This document shows, piece after piece, positions 1 to 9,153 of a DNA stretch of 64,000 bases (its first letter is position 1; each line of letters starts with the position of its first letter). Source of the DNA: an uncultured Peptococcaceae bacterium (GTDB lineage: Bacteria; Bacillota; Peptococcia; Peptococcales; Peptococcaceae); contig CALJRU010000071.1 in the NCBI GenBank assembly GCA_937976375.1, positions 1 through 64,000 on the forward strand. Direction: 5' to 3'. Under the pieces are notes generated by a model. It was not told where the DNA came from. It saw nothing but the letters and a program-made list of their open reading frames with translations, and did not search any database. The position numbers and the translations under genes are program-made.

Positions 1-16
1 TTGAGGCTTAAGACGA

Positions 17-101
17 GAAAAAGGCCACCTTGCGGTGACCTTTTTCGACAAGCTGAAAGGAATACCGGAATGGATTGTACCATTCCGGTATTCCTTTTTT
101 T
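17..101 (+). terminator. Tandem rho-independent terminators of an off-window upstream gene
   Basis: Two hairpins follow each other. The first (17-46) pairs GAAAAAGGCCACC with GGTGACCTTTTTC around a 4-base loop, with one mismatch. The second is an 18-bp perfect stem (56-73 with 80-97) followed by a T run to 101. The polarity suits a plus-strand gene ending left of the window; an in-frame TAA at 9-11 could be its stop. Confidence 0.75.
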
Positions 102-229
102 GCTTCAATGATGGTTTATATTTTTCGTAAATAAATTTCATTTTTTCCAGCAATTTGATTTAGTGCCGCTTTAGGTGACTCCATTATACTGAAAAAGATT
201 TAATTCGAAAATTAAAGGAGGTTGTTGGT

Positions 230-1198
230 GTGATAAAAGTGGAGCACCTAACGAAATATTATGGTGATTTCCTGGCGGTCAAGGATTTGAGTTTCGACAT
301 TGAGAAAGGTCATGTCTATGGATTTCTGGGGCCGAATGGTGCAGGCAAAACGACAACAATGAATATTATGACGGGATGTCTTTCAGCGACGAGCGGTCAT
401 GTATTGATTGATGGCTATGACATTTTTGAAGAGCCTGATCGGGCAAAGCGGTTGATTGGTTACTTGCCGGAGCATCCTCCATTGTATATGAATGAAACGC
501 CTCTAGAATATTTACGTTTTGTTGGGGAGGCGAAGGGGATAAAAGGTGTTGAACTGTCGCAGCAAATTGAGCACGTTGTGGAAGTTGTTCGAATTGATAA
601 CGTAAAGGAACGACGAATTGCTGATTTGTCTAAAGGCTATAAGCAGCGTGTTGGGATTGCGCAGGCCTTATTAGGTTCCCCAGAGGTGATTATTCTTGAT
701 GAGCCGACAGTGGGGTTGGATCCAATTCAAATTATTGAGATTCGTGACTTAATCCAATCACGTGGAAAAGCACATACTGTAATATTAAGCTCGCATATAC
801 TTTCAGAAGTGCAGGTTATGTGTGAAAAGATAATGATCATCTCGCATGGGCAATTGGTGGCATTTGATACGCCTGAAAAGTTAGAGCAGAATCTATTGGC
901 TTCTGCCGAAATTCATTTAGTAACTGATGCTACGGCGAACAAAGTAAAACAAATACTTTCATCGCTTGAGGGAATAACAAATGTGACAATTGACGATCGT
1001 GAAAATGACCAATTTTTAAATGCATGTTTGGCTGTTGGTAATGAAGATTTATATGATATCTCTCGGCGTATCTTTTTCGCTTTTGCAGAATGTGGTGTGC
1101 CTTTACTGGAAATTAATCTTACAAAGGCAAGTCTTGAGGATATCTTTATAGAACTTACGGATAATGAGCGCATAGCGTCTGATGATGTTGAAAAGTGA
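230..1198 (+). CDS. ABC transporter ATP-binding protein, GldA/ABC-2 type
   Basis: This is the cytoplasmic ATPase of an ABC-2 transporter. Walker A GPNGAGKTT lies near residues 34-42, the signature LSKGYKQRVG near 133 and Walker B VIILDEPTVGLD near 153, followed by the switch His in LSSHIL. The roughly 100-residue C-terminal extension is usual for GldA/CcmA-like ATPases. The GTG start at 230 has AAAGGAGG 8 bases upstream. It leads a four-gene operon with an ABC-2 permease, a GldG-like protein and a DUF4340 protein, so it very likely powers that complex. The substrate is unknown. Confidence 0.93.
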   Translation: MIKVEHLTKYYGDFLAVKDLSFDIEKGHVYGFLGPNGAGKTTTMNIMTGCLSATSGHVLIDGYDIFEEPDRAKRLIGYLPEHPPLYMNETPLEYLRFVGEAKGIKGVELSQQIEHVVEVVRIDNVKERRIADLSKGYKQRVGIAQALLGSPEVIILDEPTVGLDPIQIIEIRDLIQSRGKAHTVILSSHILSEVQVMCEKIMIISHGQLVAFDTPEKLEQNLLASAEIHLVTDATANKVKQILSSLEGITNVTIDDRENDQFLNACLAVGNEDLYDISRRIFFAFAECGVPLLEINLTKASLEDIFIELTDNERIASDDVEK

Positions 1199-1213
1199 AA
1201 GGTGGTGTAATGT

Positions 1214-2077
1214 ATGTTTGCTGTTTTGAAACATGAACTGAGAAGTTATTTTCAAAGTTTTACTGCCTATGTGTTTGTCACCTTTTTGCTTGTGATCGTG
1301 GGCATTGGTTCGATGCTTTATAATTTGCAGGCAGCGGTCAGTAATTTTGAATATGTATTAAGCTTCAGCAGTATTATATATGTTGTGATTGTGCCATTGC
1401 TGACTATGCGTGTTATTGCTGAAGAACGCCGGCAGAAAACCGATTATTTATTATATGCATTGCCGATTACAATGAGTCAGGTTGTGTTAGGAAAATATTT
1501 GGCGCTATTGGTGGTTTTTTTGATTCCAATGGCTGTATTGTGCGTGTATCCTTGCATTTTTTCGTTATTTGGTGATGTTTATTTGCCGGTTGTTTATGGT
1601 TCGATTTTTGCTTCATTTTTTATGGGTGCTACTTTAATCGCAATAGGCGTATTTATATCATCGCTGACAGAGAATCAGGGGCTGGCAGCAGGTATTGGTG
1701 TAGCGATCATATTATTAAATTATTTCAGTGTTAGTTTGTCTGAATATGTTTCTTCTACAGCAATGGGCTCATTATTGACCTTGGTTTTGCTTATTTTATT
1801 ATTTGGCCTTTTATGTAGGTATTTGACAAAAAATCCACAGCTAGGTTTTGTCATATCGTTAGGATTAACAATGCTTGCTTGTGTTGTGTATCTGATTGAT
1901 CAATCAAAATTTGAAGGACTGCTCCCTGCTGTAATGAAACAACTATCTTTGTTTGAACGGCTAAATACTTTTGTCAGCGGAGTTTTTGATATGACGGCAA
2001 TCGTATATTATTTGTCAGTGATTATCTTTTTCTTGTTTTTAGCCGTTCAGTCTTTAGAAAAACGGAGGTATAACTGA
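1214..2077 (+). CDS. ABC-2 type transporter permease, GldF-like
   Basis: This is a 287-residue integral membrane protein with about six hydrophobic segments. The first (near residues 15-38) is followed by the motif MRVIAEERRQKTDYLLYALP, typical of ABC-2 permeases of the GldF/NosY class. It starts 15 bases after the ATPase stop, and its stop overlaps the next start by one base (TGATG), so the genes are co-translated. By family it forms the membrane channel with the preceding ATPase. Confidence 0.9.
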   Translation: MFAVLKHELRSYFQSFTAYVFVTFLLVIVGIGSMLYNLQAAVSNFEYVLSFSSIIYVVIVPLLTMRVIAEERRQKTDYLLYALPITMSQVVLGKYLALLVVFLIPMAVLCVYPCIFSLFGDVYLPVVYGSIFASFFMGATLIAIGVFISSLTENQGLAAGIGVAIILLNYFSVSLSEYVSSTAMGSLLTLVLLILLFGLLCRYLTKNPQLGFVISLGLTMLACVVYLIDQSKFEGLLPAVMKQLSLFERLNTFVSGVFDMTAIVYYLSVIIFFLFLAVQSLEKRRYN

Positions 2078-3528
2078 TGAAGCGATTGCTTTCTCAAATG
2101 TTAAAGCAGGCCACGGATGATAATTATCAGGCGTTTCGAGGCGGCACTTATTCACTAGCATCTATCGCTATTGTGTTGGTGATTTTAATCATGGTTAATA
2201 TTATTGTTTCTGCACTGCCATCGAATCTAACACAATATGATATGAGCGCTAGTAAATTATATTCTATAACCAGCAATACGAAGTCCGTGGTTAATGCTTT
2301 GGATCAAGATGTAACCATCTATTGGATTGTGCAGTCAGGAGAAGAAGATGACATTATTGAAGCACTATTGGACAAATATGATAGTTTGTCAGACCATATT
2401 AATGTTGTAAAGCGTAATCCTGATGTTTATCCAACTTTTGCTGAACAGTATACAGATGAAACTGTACAAAATAATAGTTTGGTCGTTGAATCTGGCGATC
2501 GCAGCAAATATATCAGCTATGATGATATTTATGTTACAAGCACAAATATGTATTCTTATTCATACACAACTTCTTTTGATGGAGAAGGTGCTATTACCTC
2601 AGCAATTGATTACGTTGTAACTGATGATTTACCACAAATGTATATTCTTGAAGGACATGGTGAACAAGAACTTCCGGAAACATTTAGTGATCAGATTGGA
2701 AAAGAAAATATTGAAACAACGAGTTTTTCGTTGTTAACAAGTGATTCTGTGCCAGAAGAAGCCGACTGTATATTGATTTATGAGCCACAATCAGATATTT
2801 CAACCGATGAAAAAGAAAAGTTAATCACTTATACACAGAATGGCGGAAAATTGCTGGTTATTTCTGGACCCGTAGAAAGTGGAAGCCTAGAAAATTTAAA
2901 CAGCCTACTGGCCGATTATGGTGTAACAATGGCCGAAGGTGTTGTTATCGAAGGTGATAGCGACCACTATACAGGTCAGCCTTACGTATTATTACCAGAT
3001 ATGAATAGCAATGATATGACAGATTCTTTGATAGAAGAATACTATTATCCGAATATGCCTATTGCTCAAGGTTTGGTTGTTGATGAAGAGACTGCCAGTG
3101 GCAGGGTAAGTGAATTATTAACAACTTCCGACGAATCTTTTAGTAAGATTAGTGGTTATGATTTAACGACATATGAAAAAGAGGATGATGATATTGATGG
3201 ACCATTTGCTTTAGCAGTTTCAATATCGTGCGACAATGATGGTCAGATTGTGTGGTTTTCATCAGCGGCATTTTTAGAAGATATGTACAATGCCCTGTCT
3301 TCCGGTGCGAACGTTGATTTAACGATGAATGCAATCTCATCGTTGATTGGTGAAAGAGATGCAATGGCTATTCGCAGCAAATCTTTGAACTACAACTATT
3401 TATCGATCACAGAGTCAACAGCGTCGCTGTTAAAAATTGTCATGATTGGTATCGTGCCTCTCGCTTATCTTGGAATAGGTGCAGGCATAATATTAAAGAG
3501 GAGGAAAAGACAACATGAAGCGGGCTAA
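2077..3528 (+). CDS. GldG-like ABC transporter auxiliary protein
   Basis: This 483-residue protein has a membrane segment near residues 27-47, a long extracytoplasmic part and a C-terminal membrane helix followed by KRRKR. The layout matches the GldG/ABC_transp_aux family. The sequence YILEGHGEQELP fits the ThuA/GATase-like fold of that family, and GGKLLVISGP follows later. It overlaps the permease stop by one base and the next gene by 14 bases. The family is known from gliding-motility export systems, but many Firmicutes without gliding carry it, so motility should not be assumed. Confidence 0.85.
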   Translation: MKRLLSQMLKQATDDNYQAFRGGTYSLASIAIVLVILIMVNIIVSALPSNLTQYDMSASKLYSITSNTKSVVNALDQDVTIYWIVQSGEEDDIIEALLDKYDSLSDHINVVKRNPDVYPTFAEQYTDETVQNNSLVVESGDRSKYISYDDIYVTSTNMYSYSYTTSFDGEGAITSAIDYVVTDDLPQMYILEGHGEQELPETFSDQIGKENIETTSFSLLTSDSVPEEADCILIYEPQSDISTDEKEKLITYTQNGGKLLVISGPVESGSLENLNSLLADYGVTMAEGVVIEGDSDHYTGQPYVLLPDMNSNDMTDSLIEEYYYPNMPIAQGLVVDEETASGRVSELLTTSDESFSKISGYDLTTYEKEDDDIDGPFALAVSISCDNDGQIVWFSSAAFLEDMYNALSSGANVDLTMNAISSLIGERDAMAIRSKSLNYNYLSITESTASLLKIVMIGIVPLAYLGIGAGIILKRRKRQHEAG

Positions 3529-4918
3529 ACGTATGAAAATCCTTTTAGGAATATTGGTTGTGGTTTCCGCTATGGCCTTTGCCGTGCTACATTATCAGGA
3601 AAAGCAAGAGAATATCAAGAATACCGACGAAACCATTTTGCAGATTGAGTCAGATACAGTCTCCTCTCTATCCTGGCAATATGATGATACATCGTTGTCG
3701 TTTCATAAAGACGGTTCATGGACTTATGATAACGATGACGCTTTTCCCGTTGATGCTGAAAAAATTGATAGCTTATTGTCGTATTTCAGTAATATGGAAG
3801 CAGCCTTTGTGATTGAAAACCCAACAGACATTGATCAATATGGCCTAGATGATCCGTCCTGTAGTATTCATCTAACCACCGATGATGGAGAATATGATAT
3901 CGATTTGGGAGACTATAGCACCATGGATGCACAGCGTTATGTATCAATTGGAGATGGCAATGTGTATTTGGTAAATAGTGATCCGCTTTCAGCGTTTGAG
4001 ATAGAACTAAGTGATATGATAGATAACGATGATATTCCTTCCTTTGAGCAGGTTGAAAGCATTTCTTTCAGTGGCAGTCAAAACTATGATGTTGTTTATA
4101 AAGCCTATAGTGATGATAGTGCTGAAACCATATGCAGCGATGATGTTTATTATCGCAAAGATGCGGATACATTGCTGCCGTTGGACACAGAGAATGTGGA
4201 GCAATACTTGGAAACAGTCAGCGGTATGTCGCAGGATACTTATGTTACTTATAATGCTAGTGATGAAGAGTTGGCGACTTACGGATTGGATGATCCTGAA
4301 CTAAACGTTTCTATTGAATATATGGATTCTGACGACGAAGGAAGCAGCATGAAAAATTATGTACTGCATATAAGTCGTGATTCAGCAGCAAAAGCAGAGG
4401 ATGATGGTGAGGAAAACAATAACGATGAAGATAAAATGACCGCGTATGCACGAGTAGGGGATTCGAAAATCATCTATGAAATTTCTGAAACCAGTTACGA
4501 TGCACTTATGGCAGCTAGCTATAATGATTTAAGACATAAAAATCTTTTTAGTGGAGATTTTTCGGATGTTACCCAATTAGAGGCTGAAATCGATGGAAAA
4601 ACCTATTCAATTGATATTGAAACTTATGGGGATGAGAAAAAATATACCTATAATGGAAGTGACATTGAAATAACCAGTATTCAAGGTGCAATAGAAGACC
4701 TCAGCGCTTCAAGTTTTACCGAAGAAGAGCCGACTCAAGAAGAAGAATTGTCTTTGACTGTACATCTGGATAAGAGCTCGATACCATCAATTGAGCTCGT
4801 GTTTTACAGATATGACGGTGAAAATTGTTTGGCTGTTGTGGACGGAACACCAACCGCACTTGTCGCAAGAGATAGTGTTGTAAATCTTATAGAAGCAATT
4901 AACGCAGTTGTTTTATAG
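3515..4918 (+). CDS. DUF4340 domain membrane-anchored protein
   Basis: A single N-terminal membrane anchor (residues about 9-27) precedes an acidic extracytoplasmic part of about 440 residues. Two copies of a similar element are visible, YGLDDPSCSIHLT and YGLDDPELNVSIE, consistent with repeated DUF4340 domains. It starts inside the gldG-like gene (14-base overlap) and ends the operon before a strong terminator. DUF4340 proteins usually sit with GldG-type ABC systems, so I infer it is an accessory subunit of this transporter. Its molecular role is not known. Confidence 0.85.
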   Translation: MKRAKRMKILLGILVVVSAMAFAVLHYQEKQENIKNTDETILQIESDTVSSLSWQYDDTSLSFHKDGSWTYDNDDAFPVDAEKIDSLLSYFSNMEAAFVIENPTDIDQYGLDDPSCSIHLTTDDGEYDIDLGDYSTMDAQRYVSIGDGNVYLVNSDPLSAFEIELSDMIDNDDIPSFEQVESISFSGSQNYDVVYKAYSDDSAETICSDDVYYRKDADTLLPLDTENVEQYLETVSGMSQDTYVTYNASDEELATYGLDDPELNVSIEYMDSDDEGSSMKNYVLHISRDSAAKAEDDGEENNNDEDKMTAYARVGDSKIIYEISETSYDALMAASYNDLRHKNLFSGDFSDVTQLEAEIDGKTYSIDIETYGDEKKYTYNGSDIEITSIQGAIEDLSASSFTEEEPTQEEELSLTVHLDKSSIPSIELVFYRYDGENCLAVVDGTPTALVARDSVVNLIEAINAVVL

Positions 4919-4933
4919 AAGATTATTAGAGAG

Positions 4934-4984
4934 AAAGGCGCAGTGAAAAACGAATGATTATCGTTTTTCACTGTGTCTTTCTTT
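4934..4984 (+). terminator. Rho-independent terminator of the ABC/GldG operon
   Basis: An 18-20 bp stem (4934-4953 with 4961-4980) containing two G-T wobbles and a 7-base loop is followed by a T-rich tail, 16 bases after the DUF4340 stop. Confidence 0.85.
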
Positions 4985-5084
4985 GAAATGAAAAATTTTG
5001 TTAAATGGTATTATACTACTAGAAACTGGTAGGATAAAATGTTAAGATTTTTGAAAACCACTATAATTTGGGCAGATTGAAATA

Positions 5085-5113
5085 TTGAATGTTATCTACA
5101 CTTCGTTTATAAT
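5085..5113 (+). promoter_or_regulatory. Sigma-A type promoter for the CBS/ACT/UPF0210 operon
   Basis: TTGAAT at 5085-5090 and TATAAT at 5108-5113 are separated by 17 bases. This predicts a transcript start near 5120 and a leader of about 90 bases. The rest of the 4985-5209 gap shows no coding potential. Confidence 0.65.
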
Positions 5114-5209
5114 AAAAACTAATGAAAAATGCAGAGCTGGGACTTTTAGATGACATTTGATGGTCATATTTAAGCCATAGTTGCTATAAATTTTAAGGAG
5201 GAATTTGTC

Positions 5210-5692
5210 ATGAGTGAACAAATCCGCAACATCATGGAAACTGATGTTTATTATGCGCACGAAGAAGATGATATTGCCACAATTTTAAGAACCTTGGTTG
5301 ATAAGAAGATCAGTGGTGTACCAATTGTCAATAAAAATATGGAAGTTGTAGGTTTTATCAGTGATGGCGACATCATGAAATTTATCGCTAAACAAGATCC
5401 TCGAATCATTGATATGACCAGTTTTATTACAGTATGGTATGATTCTGAAAGCTTCGATCAAAAACTTGATGATTTGCTGAAGATTAATGTTATGGAACTT
5501 GCTACAACAAAGATTATTGCTGCTGAACCTGATGAAACTGTAGATGAAGCAGCTCGTACACTTGGCAAAAAACGTATCAAGAAATTGCCAGTAATTGACA
5601 ATGATGGCAAACTTGTTGGTATGGTAAGCCGTCACAATATTATTCGTTACATTATTTCTTATCATGAAAGCAAACAAGGAGAACAAAACTAA
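5210..5692 (+). CDS. CBS domain pair protein
   Basis: This 160-residue cytoplasmic protein consists of two CBS motifs: residues about 8-60, with ISGVPIVNKNMEVVGFISDGD, and about 100-155, with IKKLPVIDNDGKLVGMVSRHN. CBS pairs bind adenosine nucleotides and act as regulatory modules; this one has no fused catalytic domain. The ATG is preceded by AAGGAGG. It stops two bases before the ACT-domain gene and appears co-transcribed with it and UPF0210, so I infer a sensing role in that group. The ligand and target cannot be read from the sequence. Confidence 0.88.
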   Translation: MSEQIRNIMETDVYYAHEEDDIATILRTLVDKKISGVPIVNKNMEVVGFISDGDIMKFIAKQDPRIIDMTSFITVWYDSESFDQKLDDLLKINVMELATTKIIAAEPDETVDEAARTLGKKRIKKLPVIDNDGKLVGMVSRHNIIRYIISYHESKQGEQN

Positions 5693-5694
5693 TT

Positions 5695-5979
5695 ATGAGC
5701 AATCAGCAGCAGAAAGCCGTGATTACTGTCACAGGCTATGACAAAAAGGGTATCATTGCAAGTGTGGCAGCAATGCTTTATGATCACGACGTAAATGTTT
5801 TAGATATTAGCCAAACCATCTTAGATGGATTCTTTAATATGATCATGCTTGTTGACATCAGTGAGTGTAATATTTCGTTACAGGAGCTTGTTGATGAGTG
5901 CACAAGAGTTGGCAAAGAAATCGGTCTTGAAGTTCGTTGCCAACATGAAAATATTTTTAAGTTCATGCATCAGATTTAA
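5695..5979 (+). CDS. ACT domain protein, UPF0237 family
   Basis: This 94-residue protein is a single ACT domain starting [20 protein letters not shown], which matches UPF0237 proteins. ACT domains bind amino acids or other small ligands. Its SD lies in the end of the CBS gene and it precedes UPF0210 by 14 bases. UPF0237 and UPF0210 genes are neighbours in many Firmicutes, so the two are probably functionally linked. The ligand is unknown. Confidence 0.9.
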   Translation: MSNQQQKAVITVTGYDKKGIIASVAAMLYDHDVNVLDISQTILDGFFNMIMLVDISECNISLQELVDECTRVGKEIGLEVRCQHENIFKFMHQI

Positions 5980-5993
5980 ATGGAGAATTAACA

Positions 5994-7361
5994 ATGTCTT
6001 TTTCAATGAATTCATCAGATATTTTTCAGACAATCCATATGATTGCTGAAGAGAACCTGGATATTCGAACAACAACCATGGGAATTTCTCTGAAAGACTG
6101 TGTTTCTGAATCAACAGAAACCACTTGCAGAAAAATCTACGATAAGATTACCAAAAAAGCGGAACAGCTTGTTCCAACGGCAGAAGCCATTTCAAAAGAA
6201 TTTGGTATCCCAATCATCAATAAAAGAATTTCCGTAACGCCTATTTCTATGATTGGAGAATCATGTGAAGATCGCGATTATGTTGCAATTGCAAGAACAA
6301 TGGATCGCGCTGCGAAACAGGTAGGTGTCGATTTCATCGGCGGCTACGGTGCGCTCGTTCAGAAAGGCATGACGGAGGCTGAACGGGAATTCTTGGAAAC
6401 AATTCCAGAAGCATTAGCGACAACAGATGTGGTATGTTCTTCTGTGAATATTGGTTCCAGCAAAGCTGGCATCAACATGGATGCAGCAGCAATTCTTGGC
6501 CGTGTGGTTAAGAAAACTGCAGAGCTTACTGCAGATCAAGATGCTTTGGGATGCGCTAAATTTGTCGCATTTTGTAACGCTGTAGAAGACAATCCATTTA
6601 TGGCAGGTGCTTTTTACGGTGTAGGCGAAGGTGAATGCTGCTTGAGTGTTGGGGTTAGTGGCCCTGGGGTTGTTCTAAATGCGATTAAAGGCAGAGAACA
6701 TTTACCATTCGATGAACTGGCAGAATTGATCAAGCGTATGGCTTTCAAGATTACTCGATCAGGTGAAATGGTCGGCCTTGAGGCGGCAAAACGTCTTGGT
6801 GTACCTTTCGGGATTGTTGACCTTTCTCTGGCACCAACTGCAGCTATTGGCGATTCTGTGGCTGATATTCTTGAAGCGTTTGGCCTTGAGAAATGTGGTA
6901 CACATGGTACGACTGCTGCACTTGCCATGTTAAATGATGCGGTTAAAAAAGGTGGTGCCATGGCCTCTAGTCACGTTGGCGGTTTGTCTGGGGCCTTTAT
7001 TCCTGTCAGTGAAGATGCCGGCATGATCAATGCTGCAAAAGAGGGCAGTCTTTGCTATGATAAATTGGAAGCAATGACTTGCGTATGCTCTGTAGGTATT
7101 GATATGGTTGCTATTCCTGGTGATACACCTGCAGAAACAATTACTGCAATGATCGCGGATGAAGCGGCTATTGGGATGATTAATAAGAAAACCACTGCTG
7201 TTCGTGTTATTCCGGTTCCAGGAAAAGGTGTAGGTGAAATGGTTGAATTCGGTGGGCTTCTTGGATACGCTCCTATTATGGAAGTGCATCCATTCTCATC
7301 GAAAGTATTTGCACAACGTGGAGGACGCATCCCTGCACCAATTCACGCGCTTAACAACTAA
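5994..7361 (+). CDS. UPF0210 (DUF711) family protein
   Basis: This 455-residue protein has the conserved start of the family ([13 protein letters not shown]) and Gly-rich stretches such as [15 protein letters not shown] and [19 protein letters not shown]. The family is structurally related to pyruvate formate-lyase-like proteins, but no reaction is established. I see no C-terminal glycyl-radical motif. The length is normal. It is third in the CBS-ACT-UPF0210 group and is followed 16 bases later by the DUF5665 gene. Confidence 0.92.
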   Translation: MSFSMNSSDIFQTIHMIAEENLDIRTTTMGISLKDCVSESTETTCRKIYDKITKKAEQLVPTAEAISKEFGIPIINKRISVTPISMIGESCEDRDYVAIARTMDRAAKQVGVDFIGGYGALVQKGMTEAEREFLETIPEALATTDVVCSSVNIGSSKAGINMDAAAILGRVVKKTAELTADQDALGCAKFVAFCNAVEDNPFMAGAFYGVGEGECCLSVGVSGPGVVLNAIKGREHLPFDELAELIKRMAFKITRSGEMVGLEAAKRLGVPFGIVDLSLAPTAAIGDSVADILEAFGLEKCGTHGTTAALAMLNDAVKKGGAMASSHVGGLSGAFIPVSEDAGMINAAKEGSLCYDKLEAMTCVCSVGIDMVAIPGDTPAETITAMIADEAAIGMINKKTTAVRVIPVPGKGVGEMVEFGGLLGYAPIMEVHPFSSKVFAQRGGRIPAPIHALNN

Positions 7362-7377
7362 GAAATTTGGGGAAGAT

Positions 7378-7782
7378 ATGGGTAAAAAGAAGCAACCGTC
7401 TAAGCGGTCGAATCAGCCTGCGTCAAAAAAGACGCGGGTTGATCTAAGATCCCTGCATTTGAAACGTGAAGTTGGTCATAAATATCATGTAAAAGGCAAG
7501 AAGACCAAGGAGCAGTTTCTCATTGATGCAATGGAACGTGCTCGCCTTGCGGAGTACGCTATGTATTTTGAAAAGCCATGGCGACTTCTGGGTATGAATT
7601 TCTTAATTGGACTTGCAAGAGGTTTAGGTACTACGATAGGCTTAGCGTTAGTACTTGCGCTTCTTGTGTATATTGCTCAGGAAATTATCTCTGCAAATCT
7701 GCCTGGGATTAGCCAATGGTTAGCGGATCTGCTTGGATTGGTGCAGAGTTATTCCGTATCGAAGTTGCCATATAATGAATAA
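7378..7782 (+). CDS. DUF5665 family small membrane protein
   Basis: This is a 134-residue protein. A basic N-terminus (many Lys/Arg in residues 1-60) precedes FEKPWRLLGMNFLIGLARGL and a hydrophobic helix (about residues 80-105, GLALVLALLVYIAQEII), an arrangement seen in DUF5665 proteins. I chose the ATG at 7378, after GGGGAAG, over an in-frame ATG inside the upstream gene. Its last 8 bases overlap lspA, indicating coupling. The function is unknown. Confidence 0.8.
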   Translation: MGKKKQPSKRSNQPASKKTRVDLRSLHLKREVGHKYHVKGKKTKEQFLIDAMERARLAEYAMYFEKPWRLLGMNFLIGLARGLGTTIGLALVLALLVYIAQEIISANLPGISQWLADLLGLVQSYSVSKLPYNE

Positions 7783-8245
7783 ATCAATTAAATCGTTTTT
7801 CCCGTATTTGCTTGCAATCATCGTTTTGCTGATTGATCAAGGAAGTAAAATTCTTGTTCGAAGAACAATGAACCTTGGTGAGAGCATTCCAGTGATCCAA
7901 GATGTTTTTCATTTAACTTATATTGAGAATACTGGTGTGGCTTTCGGAATGTTTTCAGGTCACACAAAAGTATTTGTTGCAGTTAGTTTGGTGGTTCTCA
8001 TTGGGCTGCTGTTTTTTGCATGGAAAGAGCGAACTCGTTCATTGCTTTTACATTATGGTGTCGCTATGGTGATCGCGGGAGCACTGGGAAATATTATTGA
8101 TCGTATGGTTAAATCGTCAGTGACAGATATGTTTGACTGTCGAATTTGGCCGATCTTTAATGTTGCAGATATTGCGGTTTGTGTCGGTTTTGGATTATTG
8201 ATACTTTATATTCTTTTTGATCAGGGGGAAGAGAATGGCAGATAA
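7775..8245 (+). CDS. lspA: Lipoprotein signal peptidase (signal peptidase II)
   Basis: The enzyme cleaves signal peptides from prolipoproteins in the cytoplasmic membrane. Family motifs are present in order: LLIDQGSK in the first helix, YIENTGVAFGMFSG, GALGNIIDRM, VTDMFD and FNVADIAVCVG. The aspartates of the last two motifs are the expected catalytic pair. It has four hydrophobic segments and is 156 residues long, normal for LspA. The ATG at 7775 overlaps the DUF5665 stop, and the end overlaps rluD by 11 bases. Confidence 0.96.
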   Translation: MNKSIKSFFPYLLAIIVLLIDQGSKILVRRTMNLGESIPVIQDVFHLTYIENTGVAFGMFSGHTKVFVAVSLVVLIGLLFFAWKERTRSLLLHYGVAMVIAGALGNIIDRMVKSSVTDMFDCRIWPIFNVADIAVCVGFGLLILYILFDQGEENGR

Positions 8246-9140
8246 GCAGATCATGATTTCGAATGACGCTGTAGGACAGCGTCTCGATCAATGGGTGAGC
8301 AAACAAATAGAAATCACTCGATCTGCCTTTAAGCAGTGCGTAGAAAAAGAATGTGTCTTTTTTGAAGGTAAGAAGGTTACGAAGGCGGGGTTTAAGATTC
8401 CGTCATCAGGTATGCTTGTTATTAGGGAAGAAGATAATGGCTACAAGCCGATAGCGCTGCCCCTGGATATCGTCTATGAAGATGAGGATCTGCTGATTGT
8501 GAATAAACCACGTCATTTATTGGTTTATCCAGTAAAGGACAAAAATGAAACCACTCTTGTTAATGGACTTTTGGCGCATACAACTTTGTCTGACTTTTGT
8601 GGGCACGACCGTCCTGGGATTGTACACCGGATTGATAGGGATACGTCAGGATTGGTTTTGGTTGCGAAGAATAATTTCGTTCATGAAAAATTGTATGGTC
8701 AATTAGCCAGACATGAGATTTTGCGAGAATATATTGGCATCGTAGTACGTCCATTTGAAGAACGTAGTGGTGTTGTCAACAAAGCCATTATCCATGATTT
8801 TTCACATGGGACAAAGCGAATGGTGACAGAAATTGGTGGGCAAAATGCTATTACGCATTATCAAAGTATTTATCAAAATAATGCGTATGCGTTGATGCGT
8901 TTTCGTTTGGAAACAGGAAGAACCCATCAAATTCGTGTACACATGGCTTCCATAGGCCATCCATTAGTAGGTGATGGTTTGTATGGTGATGCAAGAAATA
9001 TCTTTGGGTTTCAAGGACAGGCATTGCATGCTTTGCGTCTATGTTTCGTTCATCCTATAACTGGGAAACAATTAGAGGTGGTTGGCAGACCGCCGGAGAT
9101 CTTTAAAAAAGCGGTAACACGCATACAAATGATGAAGTAG
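8235..9140 (+). CDS. rluD: RluA/RluD family 23S rRNA pseudouridine synthase
   Basis: An N-terminal S4 RNA-binding domain (about residues 10-70) is followed by the catalytic domain. This contains GIVHRIDRDTSGLVLVAKN with the catalytic Asp, and GRTHQIRVHMASIGHPLVGD. The enzyme isomerises uridine in rRNA. The chosen ATG at 8235 follows AGGGGGAAG and sits inside the end of lspA; lspA-rluD is a common Firmicutes pair. The site specificity (RluD versus another RluA member) is inferred only. Confidence 0.92.
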   Translation: MADKQIMISNDAVGQRLDQWVSKQIEITRSAFKQCVEKECVFFEGKKVTKAGFKIPSSGMLVIREEDNGYKPIALPLDIVYEDEDLLIVNKPRHLLVYPVKDKNETTLVNGLLAHTTLSDFCGHDRPGIVHRIDRDTSGLVLVAKNNFVHEKLYGQLARHEILREYIGIVVRPFEERSGVVNKAIIHDFSHGTKRMVTEIGGQNAITHYQSIYQNNAYALMRFRLETGRTHQIRVHMASIGHPLVGDGLYGDARNIFGFQGQALHALRLCFVHPITGKQLEVVGRPPEIFKKAVTRIQMMK

Positions 9141-9153
9141 AGGAGGAATCAAC

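Noticed and set aside
230..4918. Gliding motility system
   Set aside because: Similar ABC/GldG sets occur in many non-gliding bacteria, and no other gliding genes are visible.
7234..7377. Longer N-terminus for the DUF5665 protein
   Set aside because: The extra residues lie inside UPF0210 coding sequence and the internal ATG at 7378 has its own SD.
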